From contig DFBH01000060.1 in NCBI GenBank assembly GCA_002366545.1, positions 1 to 32,676 on the forward strand: a stretch of DNA of 32,676 bases. The letters run 5' to 3'. Made by a program: the position numbers and the translations under genes. A model generated the notes under the pieces. It saw only the letters and a list, made by a program, of their open reading frames with translations, was not told where the DNA came from and did not search any database. Below, one piece after another: positions 6,490-14,486 of this stretch. The stretch's first letter is position 1. Every line of letters starts with the position of its first letter. The DNA comes from Candidatus Oleimmundimicrobium americanum (GTDB lineage Bacteria > Actinomycetota > Aquicultoria > UBA3085 > Oleimmundimicrobiaceae).

Positions 6490-7749
6490 TTACTTTAAAA
6501 ACCCTTCGTAGTGTCTCATCAAAAGCTGAGATTCCAACTGTTTAACCGTCTCCAACGAAACTCCCGCTATAATCAAAAGCGAAATCCCGCCAAAATGCCT
6601 AAAGAAAGGAACATTCATTGTCGCCATAATTATCGTTGGTATAATGGCAATCAAAGCCAGAAAAATAGAGCCCGGAAGTGTAATCCTATTTAAGATATGA
6701 TCAAGATAAACAGCCGTGGGCTTCCCTGGTCTTACCCCTGGAACAAAACCGCCATATTTTTTAATATTATCCGCAACATCAATGGGATTAAAAGTTACCG
6801 CCGTATAAAAATAGGAAAAAAGGATGATTAAAAGTCCGTAAATTACCAAGTACACGACGGAGGTTGGCGTCAAAAAATTTGATATAGTCTGAAACATTTT
6901 TGTTGGAAAAAATTGAGCGATAGTTGCCGGAAACATCAAAACCGAAGCGGCAAAAATAATTGGGATAACCCCCGATTGATTTACCTTCAGCGGGATATAC
7001 GTGCTTTGTCCTCCATACATTTTCCTGCCGACCACACGTTTTGCATACTGAACAGGAATTCTGCGTTGTCCTAACTCCATAACAACTATAGCTACAGTAA
7101 TGAATAATATGACGGCAATAAGCAATAAAATGATGTAGGGACTAACAACTTGGATAGTTTGCACAACCGCCTCGGGAAACTTTGAAAGAATGCTTACCGT
7201 GATTAAAATGGACATCCCATTGCCAATCCCGTTTTGGGTGATCAGCTCCCCAAGCCACATTATAACAATAGTCCCGGCCACCAAAGTCAAGACGATTAAA
7301 AATCTATCCATTGACGAAAAACCCAGATTTAATTGACGCTCAACAAAAATGGTCGTGGCCATCGACTGCACAACTGCTAAGCCTAACGTCATATATCTCG
7401 TCCACTGAGTTATTTTTTTTTGTCCCGCTTCACCTTCTTTTGCCCATTCTTCCAATTTCGGAATCACTATTGTTAATAATTGCATAATAATTGAAGCGGT
7501 GATATAAGGCATTATTCCAAGAGCAAAAACAGCAAAGTTAGAAAGTGCTCCTCCTGCAAAAATATCCATGAACCCGAGCACATTTCCTTTTTGAGCAAAT
7601 TGATTAAACAGTTCTTTTATAACGCTGACATCAATTCCGGGAACGGGGACAAAGCAACCGAATCTATACACAACTATTATCAACATAGTAAATAAAACAC
7701 GTTTTCTTATATCGGCTACCCTAAAGATGTTTCTTAAGGCATCAATCAT
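6490..7749 (-). CDS. secY: Preprotein translocase channel subunit SecY
   Basis: SecY forms the membrane channel of the Sec translocon with SecE and SecG. The product is 419 residues, close to family length, with about ten hydrophobic segments. It begins MIDALRNIFRVADIRKRVLF and shows the plug-region motif GIDVSVI, GALSNFAVFALGIMPYITAS, and the cytoplasmic loop PVQYAKRVVGRKMYGGQSTY. ATG at 7749 overlaps the rplO stop by one base (TAATG). It occupies its classical place in the spc operon. Confidence 0.97.
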   Translation of the reverse strand: MIDALRNIFRVADIRKRVLFTMLIIVVYRFGCFVPVPGIDVSVIKELFNQFAQKGNVLGFMDIFAGGALSNFAVFALGIMPYITASIIMQLLTIVIPKLEEWAKEGEAGQKKITQWTRYMTLGLAVVQSMATTIFVERQLNLGFSSMDRFLIVLTLVAGTIVIMWLGELITQNGIGNGMSILITVSILSKFPEAVVQTIQVVSPYIILLLIAVILFITVAIVVMELGQRRIPVQYAKRVVGRKMYGGQSTYIPLKVNQSGVIPIIFAASVLMFPATIAQFFPTKMFQTISNFLTPTSVVYLVIYGLLIILFSYFYTAVTFNPIDVADNIKKYGGFVPGVRPGKPTAVYLDHILNRITLPGSIFLALIAIIPTIIMATMNVPFFRHFGGISLLIIAGVSLETVKQLESQLLMRHYEGFLK

Positions 7750-8192
7750 TAAATTACCTCAACCTTCCCGCCAGCTTTTTCAATCTTATCGGTAGCAACT
7801 TTGCTAAATGAATGTGCTTTAACGGTGAGTGGTTTTTTAATTTCTCCATCACCTAAAATTTTAACCATAATGCCTTTTTTTCTAACCATCCTTTTCTCAT
7901 ACAATTTTTTAGGGTCAATGACCGCACCTTTTTTAAACAAGTTGAGTTTATCGAGATTTACAACAGCATATTCTTTTTTAAAAACGTTTGTAAATCCAGG
8001 CAACTTCGGAAGTCTTCTCTGAATAGGATTTTGACCCCCTTCAAAACCAAGTCGGGGACCTTTACCCGAACGAGATTTTTGTCCCTTGTGCCCTCTACCA
8101 CAGGTCTTCCCGTAACCCGATCCTTCTCCTCTTCCAACTCTTTTCTCTTTTTTTCTTGAACCTTCTGCAGGTTTTAAATTATGAATCTCCAT
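7749..8192 (-). CDS. rplO: Large ribosomal subunit protein uL15
   Basis: uL15 is an assembly protein of the 50S subunit, with an extended N-terminal arm in rRNA. The product has 147 residues. The N-terminal half is Gly/Lys/Arg-rich (MEIHNLKPAEGSRKKEKRVG, then GRGHKGQKSRSGKGPRLGFEGGQ), and the globular C-terminal half ends VKAHSFSKVATDKIEKAGGK VEVI. It lies between rpmD (24-base gap) and secY (one-base overlap). Confidence 0.97.
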   Translation of the reverse strand: MEIHNLKPAEGSRKKEKRVGRGEGSGYGKTCGRGHKGQKSRSGKGPRLGFEGGQNPIQRRLPKLPGFTNVFKKEYAVVNLDKLNLFKKGAVIDPKKLYEKRMVRKKGIMVKILGDGEIKKPLTVKAHSFSKVATDKIEKAGGKVEVI

Positions 8193-8216
8193 TTATTCTT
8201 CCCCCAACCAATTGAA

Positions 8217-8399
8217 CTAATCAACTTTCTCAACTTTCAATAAAAAAGAAACCTTATTTATCATTCCCCTAATCTCCGGGGTATCATCTTTAATAACAAC
8301 ATCATTTAAGTGTTTAAGTCCCAAAGCACGAACAGTCTGTTTTTGTGAACGATTCTTCCCTATTCCGCTCACCACCTGTTTTATTTTAAGCTTTGACAT
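8217..8399 (-). CDS. rpmD: Large ribosomal subunit protein uL30
   Basis: A 60-residue uL30 with the short bacterial ferredoxin-like fold. KLKIKQVVSGIGKNRSQKQT and VRALGLKHLNDVVIKDD match the family, and the length is standard. The ATG at 8399 stands only 2 bases after the rpsE stop, so translation is probably coupled. It is followed by rplO after 24 bases. Confidence 0.96.
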   Translation of the reverse strand: MSKLKIKQVVSGIGKNRSQKQTVRALGLKHLNDVVIKDDTPEIRGMINKVSFLLKVEKVD

Positions 8400-8401
8400 T
8401 T

Positions 8402-8905
8402 CTACCTCCCCAAAATTTCCTCTACCGATTTACCTCTCATTGCAGCAATTTCATCGGCTTTTTTCAGGTTTTTTAGACCGTCCATTGTCGCTCGAACCAT
8501 ATTGATTGCGTTGCTCGAACCCAGAGACTTGGCTAAAACATCTTTTATACCAACTAATTCCAATACCGCTCTTACGGGTCCTCCTGCAATAATGCCTGTT
8601 CCTTTGGCAGCCGGCTTTAATAACACTTTACCTGCTCCTGCTTTGCCGAGAATAGCATGCGGTATAGTGGAACCAACCAGAGGTACTTCAATTAAGTTTT
8701 TTTTGGCATCTTGAGCACCTTTTGAAATAGCAGTCGGAACTTCTTTGCCTTTCCCGAGACCTATGCCCACATGACCTTCACCATCACCTACAGCAACCAA
8801 AGCGCTTAAACTAAATTTGCGGCCTCCCTTTACAACCTTGGAAACTCTGTTTGTATAGACTACTTTTTCTTCCAAGTCCAATCGGTCTGAATCGATTTTC
8901 GCCAC
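8402..8905 (-). CDS. rpsE: Small ribosomal subunit protein uS5
   Basis: uS5 lies at the mRNA entry side of the 30S subunit and affects decoding fidelity. At 167 residues it has the N-terminal double-stranded RNA-binding domain (LEEKVVYTNRVSKVVKGGRK, FSLSALVAVGDGEGHVGIG) and the C-terminal domain with GTGIIAGGPVRAVLELVGI. The start is GTG at 8905, 7 bases after GGAGG. It lies 15 bases after rplR. Confidence 0.97.
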   Translation of the reverse strand: MAKIDSDRLDLEEKVVYTNRVSKVVKGGRKFSLSALVAVGDGEGHVGIGLGKGKEVPTAISKGAQDAKKNLIEVPLVGSTIPHAILGKAGAGKVLLKPAAKGTGIIAGGPVRAVLELVGIKDVLAKSLGSSNAINMVRATMDGLKNLKKADEIAAMRGKSVEEILGR

Positions 8906-8920
8906 TCAATATCCTCCTCT

Positions 8921-9292
8921 TTAAAATTTAATACCAGCTTCACGAACCACATCCGCCAAAGCTTTCACCTTGCCATGATAAAGGTAACCACCTCTGTCGA
9001 AAACAACCTCTTCAATGTTTTTCTCTTTCGCCCTCTTGCTTATCATAGAACCAACTTCCTTAGCAACCTCAATATTCTTCCCACCTTGAGGAAATTTTCC
9101 TTTCAGCTCACCATCTAAAGAAGAAGCGCTTACCAAAGTTATTCCCTTAGCATCATCTATAATCTGGGCATAAATATTTTTACTGCTCCTATAAACACAC
9201 AGCCTGGGTTTGTTTGCCACCCCAAATATTTTCTTTCTAATCCTTTTGTGTCTTCTTTTTCTCGCTAAAAACTTTTTGGAAGTTCTCGCCAT
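8921..9292 (-). CDS. rplR: Large ribosomal subunit protein uL18
   Basis: uL18 binds 5S rRNA together with uL5 and joins it to the 50S subunit. The 123-residue product has a basic N-terminus (ARKRRHKRIRKKIFG) and the family core PRLCVYRSSKNIYAQIIDD and DRGGYLYHGKVKALADVVRE. ATG at 9292 follows GGAGG by 5 bases; a slightly longer frame to 9304 is less likely. It lies 22 bases after rplF. Confidence 0.97.
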   Translation of the reverse strand: MARTSKKFLARKRRHKRIRKKIFGVANKPRLCVYRSSKNIYAQIIDDAKGITLVSASSLDGELKGKFPQGGKNIEVAKEVGSMISKRAKEKNIEEVVFDRGGYLYHGKVKALADVVREAGIKF

Positions 9293-9314
9293 AATATCCT
9301 CCAACTAAACTTGC

Positions 9315-9851
9315 TTATTTTGCCGTTTTCCCAGCTTTCCTGCGAACATATTCACCCACATACCTGATACCCTTACCCTTGTAGGGCTCAGCAGGTCGCA
9401 CAGATCTTACCTTCGCAGCAAAATCACCTAATATTTCATTATTTATGCCTCGAAGTACAACACGCGTAGGCGTTGGGGTTTCAACCTCAATGCCTTCGGG
9501 TACCTTCATTAAAACCGGATTGGAATAACCGGCCTGCAACTCAAGGTCGTTCCCTTTTTTGGCTGCCCTGTAACCAACACCGACTATCTCCAACTGCTTT
9601 TCAAATCCTATAGTCACACCTTTAACCATATTAGCCATCAAGCTCCTGATTAAACCGTGAAGCGACCTATGCTCTTTCGCATCCGATTCTCTTTCTATGT
9701 ATATTTTGTCCTCTTCTTTGCGCACCTTTATATTTCCGGGAACAACTCTGCTCAAAATTCCTTTAGGACCCTTAACTGTAAGAGTGCTTTCTTTAATCTG
9801 CACTTCTACACCCGCTGGAATTTCCACAGCCAACTTCCCTATTCTTGACAT
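9315..9851 (-). CDS. rplF: Large ribosomal subunit protein uL6
   Basis: uL6 supports the factor-binding region near the sarcin-ricin loop. The product is 178 residues with two duplicated alpha/beta domains; it begins MSRIGKLAVEIPAGVEVQIK and ends with the signature EPYKGKGIRYVGEYVRRKAG KTAK. ATG at 9851 follows GGAGG by 7 bases and gives the standard N-terminus, so I do not use the nine extra codons open to 9878. It is 54 bases after rpsH. Confidence 0.97.
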   Translation of the reverse strand: MSRIGKLAVEIPAGVEVQIKESTLTVKGPKGILSRVVPGNIKVRKEEDKIYIERESDAKEHRSLHGLIRSLMANMVKGVTIGFEKQLEIVGVGYRAAKKGNDLELQAGYSNPVLMKVPEGIEVETPTPTRVVLRGINNEILGDFAAKVRSVRPAEPYKGKGIRYVGEYVRRKAGKTAK

Positions 9852-9905
9852 AACAAAACCTCCATTACCATTACCCACTGGTAAACATAAATTTTGAAAA
9901 CAACC

Positions 9906-10304
9906 TTACCATACGTAACAAATAACCTCTCCGCCTACTCCTTCAAAAGAGGCTTTTTTATCCGTTAAAACTCCTTTAGACGTGCTTATAATAGCTATTC
10001 CCAATCCACCCAATACTCTTGGAATCATATCTCTTTTAGCATAAACCCTTAACCCCGGCTTGCTAATTCTCTTTATACCCGTTATCACCCTCTTATGATT
10101 CTTTCCATAACGCAAATCTACCCGAATCACATCTTTCCCTTCTTCTTTCTGCATCCTGTAATTGTTAACATATCCCTCTTCCTTCAACACTTTTACTATT
10201 TCCATCTTAACTCTCGAAGCCGGAATATCTACAAACTCATGACGCGCATTGCTACCATTGCGGATTCTTGTAAGCAAATCAGCAATAGGATCTGTCATTC
10301 CCAT
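9906..10304 (-). CDS. rpsH: Small ribosomal subunit protein uS8
   Basis: uS8 binds the central domain of 16S rRNA and in many bacteria represses the spc operon. The 132-residue product begins MGMTDPIADLLTRIRNGSNA and ends with GVGGEVICYVW; STSKGVLTDKKASFEGVGGE is the C-terminal RNA-binding signature. ATG at 10304 follows GGAGG by 7 bases; a second ATG two codons on is possible. It lies 45 bases after rpsN. Confidence 0.97.
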   Translation of the reverse strand: MGMTDPIADLLTRIRNGSNARHEFVDIPASRVKMEIVKVLKEEGYVNNYRMQKEEGKDVIRVDLRYGKNHKRVITGIKRISKPGLRVYAKRDMIPRVLGGLGIAIISTSKGVLTDKKASFEGVGGEVICYVW

Positions 10305-10349
10305 AAAACTTCCTCCTCAAACTAATAACTAAATGATTCTTACCAAATT

Positions 10350-10538
10350 TTACCAACTTGCTTTTTTAAGACCAGGAATTTCTCCCTTGTGAGCTAATTC
10401 TCTCAAACAAACTCTGCAAAGTTTGAACTTCCGATAATATCCCCGTGGCCTTCCGCAGCGAACACATCTACTGTATTCACGAACTGAAAACTTTTGTTCT
10501 CTTTTTTGTTTTGCAACTAGAGATTTTTTTGCCACCAT
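10350..10538 (-). CDS. rpsZ: Small ribosomal subunit protein uS14, short zinc type
   Basis: A 62-residue uS14 of the short, zinc-binding kind, with Cys25, Cys28, Cys41 and Cys44 around CVRCGRPRGYYRKFKLCRVC. It belongs to the 30S head. The C-terminal HKGEIPGLKKASW is the usual ending. ATG at 10538 follows an AGGAGGT sequence closely. It stands between rplE and rpsH, the normal spc position; many annotations name it rpsN type Z. Confidence 0.97.
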   Translation of the reverse strand: MVAKKSLVAKQKREQKFSVREYSRCVRCGRPRGYYRKFKLCRVCLRELAHKGEIPGLKKASW

Positions 10539-10559
10539 ACCTCCTAAAACTCAATTCTT

Positions 10560-11168
10560 TTAGCTTACCTTCTTAAAAGGAAACCCTAAGTACTTTAACA
10601 GAGCAACCCCTTTCTCGTCTTCCTTAGCCGTCGTAACTATGGTTATATCCATACCACGAATTTTATCTATCTTATCATAGTTAACCTCGGGAAAAATTAA
10701 CTGCTCATCGACACCAAAGGTATAATTCCCTTGACCATCAAAAGACTTTAGAGAAAGTCCTTTAAAATCCCGTATGCGCGGCAAAGCTAAACTTAATAAC
10801 CTGTCTAAAAATTCGTACATCCTGTTTCCCCTCAATGTAACCTTACACCCAATGGGATTTCCTTCTCGAACTTTAAATCCGGCGATGGACTTCTTGGCCT
10901 TGGTTATAACAGGTCGCTGACCAGTAATTACCGAAAGATCGTTAACTATATAATCTAAGACCTTAGAATTCTGAATAGCTTCACCAGCCCCCACGTTTAT
11001 TACAATTTTTTCAATGCGAGGCACCTGCATATAATTTTTTAAAGAAAACTCCTCAATAAACGCCGGGGTTATCTCTTTTTTATATTTTTCCTTCAACCGA
11101 GGAATCACTTTCTCTTCGGCCACGCTCTCCCGCTTTTTAGTTTTTGACTTAGCTTTTGATTCCCCCAA
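10560..11168 (-). CDS. rplE: Large ribosomal subunit protein uL5 with N-terminal extension
   Basis: uL5 binds 5S rRNA and contacts P-site tRNA. The core matches well: IPRLKEKYKKEI, NYMQVPRIEKIVINVGAGEA, GQRPVITKAKKSIAGFKVRE, RIRDFKGLSLKSFDGQGNYT. I prefer the TTG at 11168 because GGGAGG stands 5 bases before it (202 residues); the frame is open to another TTG at 11183. Either way there is a charged extension of about 18 residues (GESKAKSKTKKRESVAEE) before the usual start of the family. There is no ATG nearer the core, so the extension is probably translated. Confidence 0.95.
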   Translation of the reverse strand: MGESKAKSKTKKRESVAEEKVIPRLKEKYKKEITPAFIEEFSLKNYMQVPRIEKIVINVGAGEAIQNSKVLDYIVNDLSVITGQRPVITKAKKSIAGFKVREGNPIGCKVTLRGNRMYEFLDRLLSLALPRIRDFKGLSLKSFDGQGNYTFGVDEQLIFPEVNYDKIDKIRGMDITIVTTAKEDEKGVALLKYLGFPFKKVS

Positions 11169-11190
11169 TTTAACCTCCCGCAATAAAAAT

Positions 11191-11511
11191 CTATTTATCG
11201 ATATCTTGCTTACATTTTTTACAAACCCTTACCTTGCCTTTATCCATCTCACAATTACCCGTTTTCGTGGCTACCCCACAGTTAGGACAAATTATCTGGA
11301 CATTGGATATACAAATCGTTCCTTCTCTCTCAACTATTCCCCCTTGTTGACTTTTTTGAGTAGGACGAGTATGTTTTTTCATCAAGTTTATACCCTCGAC
11401 GATAGCTCTCTCTTTTTTGGGAAAAACCTGCAAAATTTTCCCTTTTTTCCCTTTGTCTTTACCCGTTAATATCAACACTTTATCGCCTTTTTTGACGTGA
11501 AACTTGCTCAT
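11191..11511 (-). CDS. rplX: Large ribosomal subunit protein uL24 with zinc-ribbon motif
   Basis: uL24 starts 50S assembly by binding domain I of 23S rRNA. The 106-residue product has the KOW motif (KKGDKVLILTGKDKGKKGKI) and a C-terminal region with Cys75, Cys78, Cys97 and Cys100 in two CxxC pairs, a ribbon found only in part of the family. The start is ATG at 11511. It lies between rplN (18-base gap) and rplE (22-base gap). Confidence 0.97.
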   Translation of the reverse strand: MSKFHVKKGDKVLILTGKDKGKKGKILQVFPKKERAIVEGINLMKKHTRPTQKSQQGGIVEREGTICISNVQIICPNCGVATKTGNCEMDKGKVRVCKKCKQDIDK

Positions 11512-11529
11512 TAAAAAAGCTCCTTTCTC

Positions 11530-11898
11530 CTACAATACTTCCGGTGCTAAAGAAACTATCTTCATAAAATTTTTATCCCTTAATTCTCTCGCAACCGGCC
11601 CAAAAATTCGGGTACCTCGAGGATTCTTTGCGACATCGATAACAACAGCAGCATTATCATCAAATTTAACATAAGACCCATCGGTTCGTCTTACCGGTTT
11701 ACTTGTTCTAACAACTACAGCGCGAACAACATCACTTTTCTTTACCACACCACCCGGAATAGCTACCTTTACCGTAGCAACTATTACATCGCCAACGCTT
11801 GCGTATCTCCTTTTTGAACCACCCAATACCTTAATACACAACATCTCTTTGGCACCGGTATTATCCGCAACCTTAAGCCTGGTTTCTTGTTGAATCAT
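11530..11898 (-). CDS. rplN: Large ribosomal subunit protein uL14
   Basis: uL14 lies at the subunit interface and takes part in bridges to the 30S subunit. The product has exactly the usual 122 residues, from MIQQETRLKVADNTGAKEM to the end FMKIVSLAPEVL. ATG at 11898 follows GAGGAG at 9 bases; a TTG two codons upstream is too close to the Shine-Dalgarno. It follows rpsQ by 34 bases. Confidence 0.97.
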   Translation of the reverse strand: MIQQETRLKVADNTGAKEMLCIKVLGGSKRRYASVGDVIVATVKVAIPGGVVKKSDVVRAVVVRTSKPVRRTDGSYVKFDDNAAVVIDVAKNPRGTRIFGPVARELRDKNFMKIVSLAPEVL

Positions 11899-11932
11899 TC
11901 CCAATCACTCCTCGATACTTCTGCCACCACTG

Positions 11933-12190
11933 TTACTTGGCCTTCTCTAAAATAGAGACTACTCTCCAACGTTTAGTTTTACTTAAAGGACGGGTTTCAG
12001 CTATTTGAACCACATCACCCGCTCGACATTCATTCTTCTCATCATGTACTTTAAATTTTGATGTCTTTCTGATTCTTTTTTTATATAAAGGATGCTGTGT
12101 TATCCTCTCCACGGCGACCACAACCGTCTTATCCATCTTATTGCCTATAACTTTACCCACTCTAGTTTTTCGCAATCCACGTTTTTCCAT
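11933..12190 (-). CDS. rpsQ: Small ribosomal subunit protein uS17
   Basis: uS17 is an OB-fold primary binding protein of the 5' domain of 16S rRNA. The 85-residue product begins MEKRGLRKTRVGKVIGNKMD and shows KTVVVAVERITQHPLYKKRI and the C-terminal ETRPLSKTKRWRVVSILEKA. I use ATG at 12190 because GGAGG lies 5 bases before it; the open frame to 12226 adds a non-conserved 12 residues. It follows rpmC by 53 bases. Confidence 0.97.
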   Translation of the reverse strand: MEKRGLRKTRVGKVIGNKMDKTVVVAVERITQHPLYKKRIRKTSKFKVHDEKNECRAGDVVQIAETRPLSKTKRWRVVSILEKAK

Positions 12191-12243
12191 CTTTGCCTCC
12201 AATCGTTTGTCTTTACGGCAAACCAACCTTATTTAACTTATTC

Positions 12244-12438
12244 TTATTTTTTCAGTTCTCTTTCTCTACACATAGTTTTAATCCTCGCAATGTCTTTCTT
12301 AACTTCTTTTATCTTCATATTGTTTTCAAGTTGACCGGTAGCTAACTGAAAACGCAAATTAAAGAGCTCCGTTTTAAATTCCTTCAGTTTTTCTTCCAAT
12401 TCTTCATTTGTTAAATTTGTCAATTCCTTAGTTTTCAT
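12244..12438 (-). CDS. rpmC: Large ribosomal subunit protein uL29
   Basis: uL29 is a two-helix protein beside the tunnel exit, part of the docking site for nascent-chain factors. The 64-residue product has the family pattern LTNEELEEKLKEFKTELFNL and RFQLATGQLENNMKIKEVKK. ATG at 12438 is taken as start (GGTGGTG just upstream); a TTG at 12450 is possible. Its start overlaps the last 11 bases of rplP, which points to translational coupling. Confidence 0.96.
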   Translation of the reverse strand: MKTKELTNLTNEELEEKLKEFKTELFNLRFQLATGQLENNMKIKEVKKDIARIKTMCRERELKK

Positions 12439-12856
12439 GGACACCACCAACCGTGTGTTTAATAATTCTCGTCTTTATCGGCAATTTATGAGCTGCAAGC
12501 CTCAACGCCTCTCTTGCTACCAACTCATCGGCTCCCGCCAGCTCAAACATAACCCTACCCGGCTTCACTACTGCCACCCAATGTTCCGGTGATCCTTTCC
12601 CGCTACCCATCCTGGTTTCAGCCGGTTTTTCGGTAACAGATTTATCGGGAAATATGTTTATCCAAACCTTTCCGCCACGCTTCATATGTCTGGTCATAGC
12701 AATCCTTGCCGCTTCAATTTGACGATTGGTCACCCATCCACGTCCTAATGCTTGAAGACCATACTCCCCAAAGTTTAGGGTCGTACCACCCTTAGCCATA
12801 CCTTTCATTTTTCCTCTGTGAACCTTACGGTACTTAACTCTACGAGGTAAAAGCAT
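12428..12856 (-). CDS. rplP: Large ribosomal subunit protein uL16
   Basis: uL16 organises the A-site tRNA elbow region of the 50S subunit and enters assembly late. The product has 142 residues, near family length, from MLLPRRVKYRKVHRGKMKG through FGEYGLQALGRGWVTNRQIE and GSGKGSPEHWVAVVKPGRVM to the end KTRIIKHTVGGVHEN. The ATG overlaps the rpsC stop by one base (TAATG), and the gene end overlaps rpmC. Confidence 0.97.
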   Translation of the reverse strand: MLLPRRVKYRKVHRGKMKGMAKGGTTLNFGEYGLQALGRGWVTNRQIEAARIAMTRHMKRGGKVWINIFPDKSVTEKPAETRMGSGKGSPEHWVAVVKPGRVMFELAGADELVAREALRLAAHKLPIKTRIIKHTVGGVHEN

Positions 12857-13758
12857 TATTTGCCCTCCTCTATATTCTCTGTACTTTCTTTTTTCTTAAG
12901 TTTTTTTGTGGCTTTTTCTATCTTTACTTCTTGCTGTTCTTTTTCAACTGCGCTTTCTTTGATAACCTCTTTTTTTTGTTTACTTTTTATTTCTGCCTTT
13001 GCCTCTGCTTTTATTTCTAATTTTCCTTTTCTTTCCTCAACCTTTATCTTTTCTTTTTTTCTGTCCCCAACCTTAATCTTTTTTATTTCTTTAACTCCTT
13101 CATTTTCTTCCCGTTCTTCCTTAACAACCTCTTTTTCGATAACATCACCTTTATAAATCCAAACCTTAACACCTATTGAACCAAAAATACTGTTTGCTAC
13201 AGCAAAACCATAATCTATTTCTGCCCGAAGCGTATGAAGGGGAACTCGTCCCTCACGATACCATTCTCTTCGTGACATCTCAGAGCCACCCAATCTTCCT
13301 GCACAATTAATCCGCACGCCCTTAGCTCCACTCTTCATTGCCGATCTTACAGCTCTCTTCATTGCCCTTCTAAAAGAGACCCTGGCTTCAAGTTGTGAAG
13401 CTACGTTCTGAGCTACCAAATTCGCATCGATCTCGGGGGTTTTTACTTCCTGAATATTAATTTGCACTTTATTGCCGGTTATTTTTTCTAACTCTGAACG
13501 AAGTGCTCCTACCTCGACACCTCTTTTACCTATTACAATTCCGGGGCGAGCCGTATGAATATCAACCTTGACATTATTGCCAGATCGCTCAATTTCAATT
13601 TTAGAAATTCCAGCCCTTTTTGTTTTGGAAACCACATGTTTTCTAATTTTTACATCATTCTCAAGCAAATCTCCGTATTTTTTTGTAGCAAACCATCTCG
13701 ATTTCCAGTCGTAGATGATGCCGAGCCTAAACCCATTTGGGTTAACCTTTTGACCCAC
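12856..13758 (-). CDS. rpsC: Small ribosomal subunit protein uS3 with long charged C-terminal tail
   Basis: uS3 lies at the mRNA entry channel of the 30S subunit. Residues 1-206 form the normal protein: N-terminal MGQKVNPNGFRLGIIYDWKS, KH domain with PGIVIGKRG (72-80), and the C-terminal domain GRLGGSEMSRREWYREGRVP LHTLRAEIDYG. Residues 207-300 (bases 12859-13140) are an added tail made almost only of Lys, Glu, Val, Ile and Ala, probably disordered or helical; most bacterial S3 proteins stop near 210-240 residues. GTG at 13758 follows GGAGG at 9 bases. The start overlaps rplV by 17 bases and the end overlaps rplP by one. Confidence 0.96.
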   Translation of the reverse strand: MGQKVNPNGFRLGIIYDWKSRWFATKKYGDLLENDVKIRKHVVSKTKRAGISKIEIERSGNNVKVDIHTARPGIVIGKRGVEVGALRSELEKITGNKVQINIQEVKTPEIDANLVAQNVASQLEARVSFRRAMKRAVRSAMKSGAKGVRINCAGRLGGSEMSRREWYREGRVPLHTLRAEIDYGFAVANSIFGSIGVKVWIYKGDVIEKEVVKEEREENEGVKEIKKIKVGDRKKEKIKVEERKGKLEIKAEAKAEIKSKQKKEVIKESAVEKEQQEVKIEKATKKLKKKESTENIEEGK

Positions 13759-14134
13759 GTTTAATTTCCTCCTCCTGCTTCCTTACCACCACTGTAATAT
13801 GACTGGTTCTTTTGTTAATCCTACTCGCTCTCCCCATAGCTCTGGGTCGAAATCTTTTAAGCGTAGGACCTTCATCGACATAAGCCTCAGAAATATAAAG
13901 ACTACCTTCTATCCCCACGTTTGTTTCCGCATTACTTTTTGCCGAATTAACAACTTTGGCAACATCTTTTGCAGCACTCATAGAACAAAACTTCAACATA
14001 TTAATTGCTTCCTCTACTTCTTTGCCCCTTATTAAATCAACAGCCATTCGCATTTTTCGCGGAGATACGCGAATATATTTTGCTACCGCCTTTGCTCCTT
14101 TAGATTCCATCATTTTCTCTACTTTTTTTGCCAC
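13742..14134 (-). CDS. rplV: Large ribosomal subunit protein uL22
   Basis: uL22 lines the peptide exit tunnel, where its beta-hairpin loop helps form the constriction near the macrolide site. The product is 130 residues with YIRVSPRKMRMAVDLIRGKE and, in the loop region, EGPTLKRFRPRAMGRASRIN KRTSHITVVV. The start is GTG at 14134, 6 bases after GGAGG, giving a 16-residue lead before the conserved KYIRVSPRK. The last 17 bases overlap rpsC. Confidence 0.97.
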   Translation of the reverse strand: MAKKVEKMMESKGAKAVAKYIRVSPRKMRMAVDLIRGKEVEEAINMLKFCSMSAAKDVAKVVNSAKSNAETNVGIEGSLYISEAYVDEGPTLKRFRPRAMGRASRINKRTSHITVVVRKQEEEIKRGSKG

Positions 14135-14169
14135 TTCAAACCTCCAACGAAACTTTGTGAAAAATTGCC

Positions 14170-14454
14170 CTACTTTAAACGAGTCGTTCTCTCTGTATGA
14201 TGACCATGTCCTCTAAAAGTTCTAGTGACCGCGAACTCCCCAAGTTTGTGTCCCACCATATCCTCTGCGATATAAACGGGAACGTGTTTCCTGCCATCAT
14301 GCACTGCAATAGTAAAACCAACCATTTCCGGACTTATCATTGAACGTCTCGACCAAGTCTTAATTACCTTTTTTTCATTCTTTTTTCTCATCAATTTAAT
14401 CTTTTTAATGAGTTTTAAATCAACAAATGGTCCCTTTTTTACTGATCTGCCCAT
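14170..14454 (-). CDS. rpsS: Small ribosomal subunit protein uS19
   Basis: uS19 pairs with uS13 in the 30S head. The 94-residue product begins MGRSVKKGPFVDLKLIKKIK and carries the family signature MVGFTIAVHDGRKHVPVYIA and GHKLGEFAVTRTFRGHGHHT. The start is ATG at 14454. It sits between rplB (32-base gap) and rplV (35-base gap) in the S10 operon. Confidence 0.97.
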   Translation of the reverse strand: MGRSVKKGPFVDLKLIKKIKLMRKKNEKKVIKTWSRRSMISPEMVGFTIAVHDGRKHVPVYIAEDMVGHKLGEFAVTRTFRGHGHHTERTTRLK

Positions 14455-14486
14455 ACTTTCCTCCGTATTAAAAAATTAAAAGACTG

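Noticed and set aside
12860..13156. 98-residue Ser/Phe-rich plus-strand frame
   Set aside because: It is the shadow of the Lys/Glu tail of rpsC read on the opposite strand.
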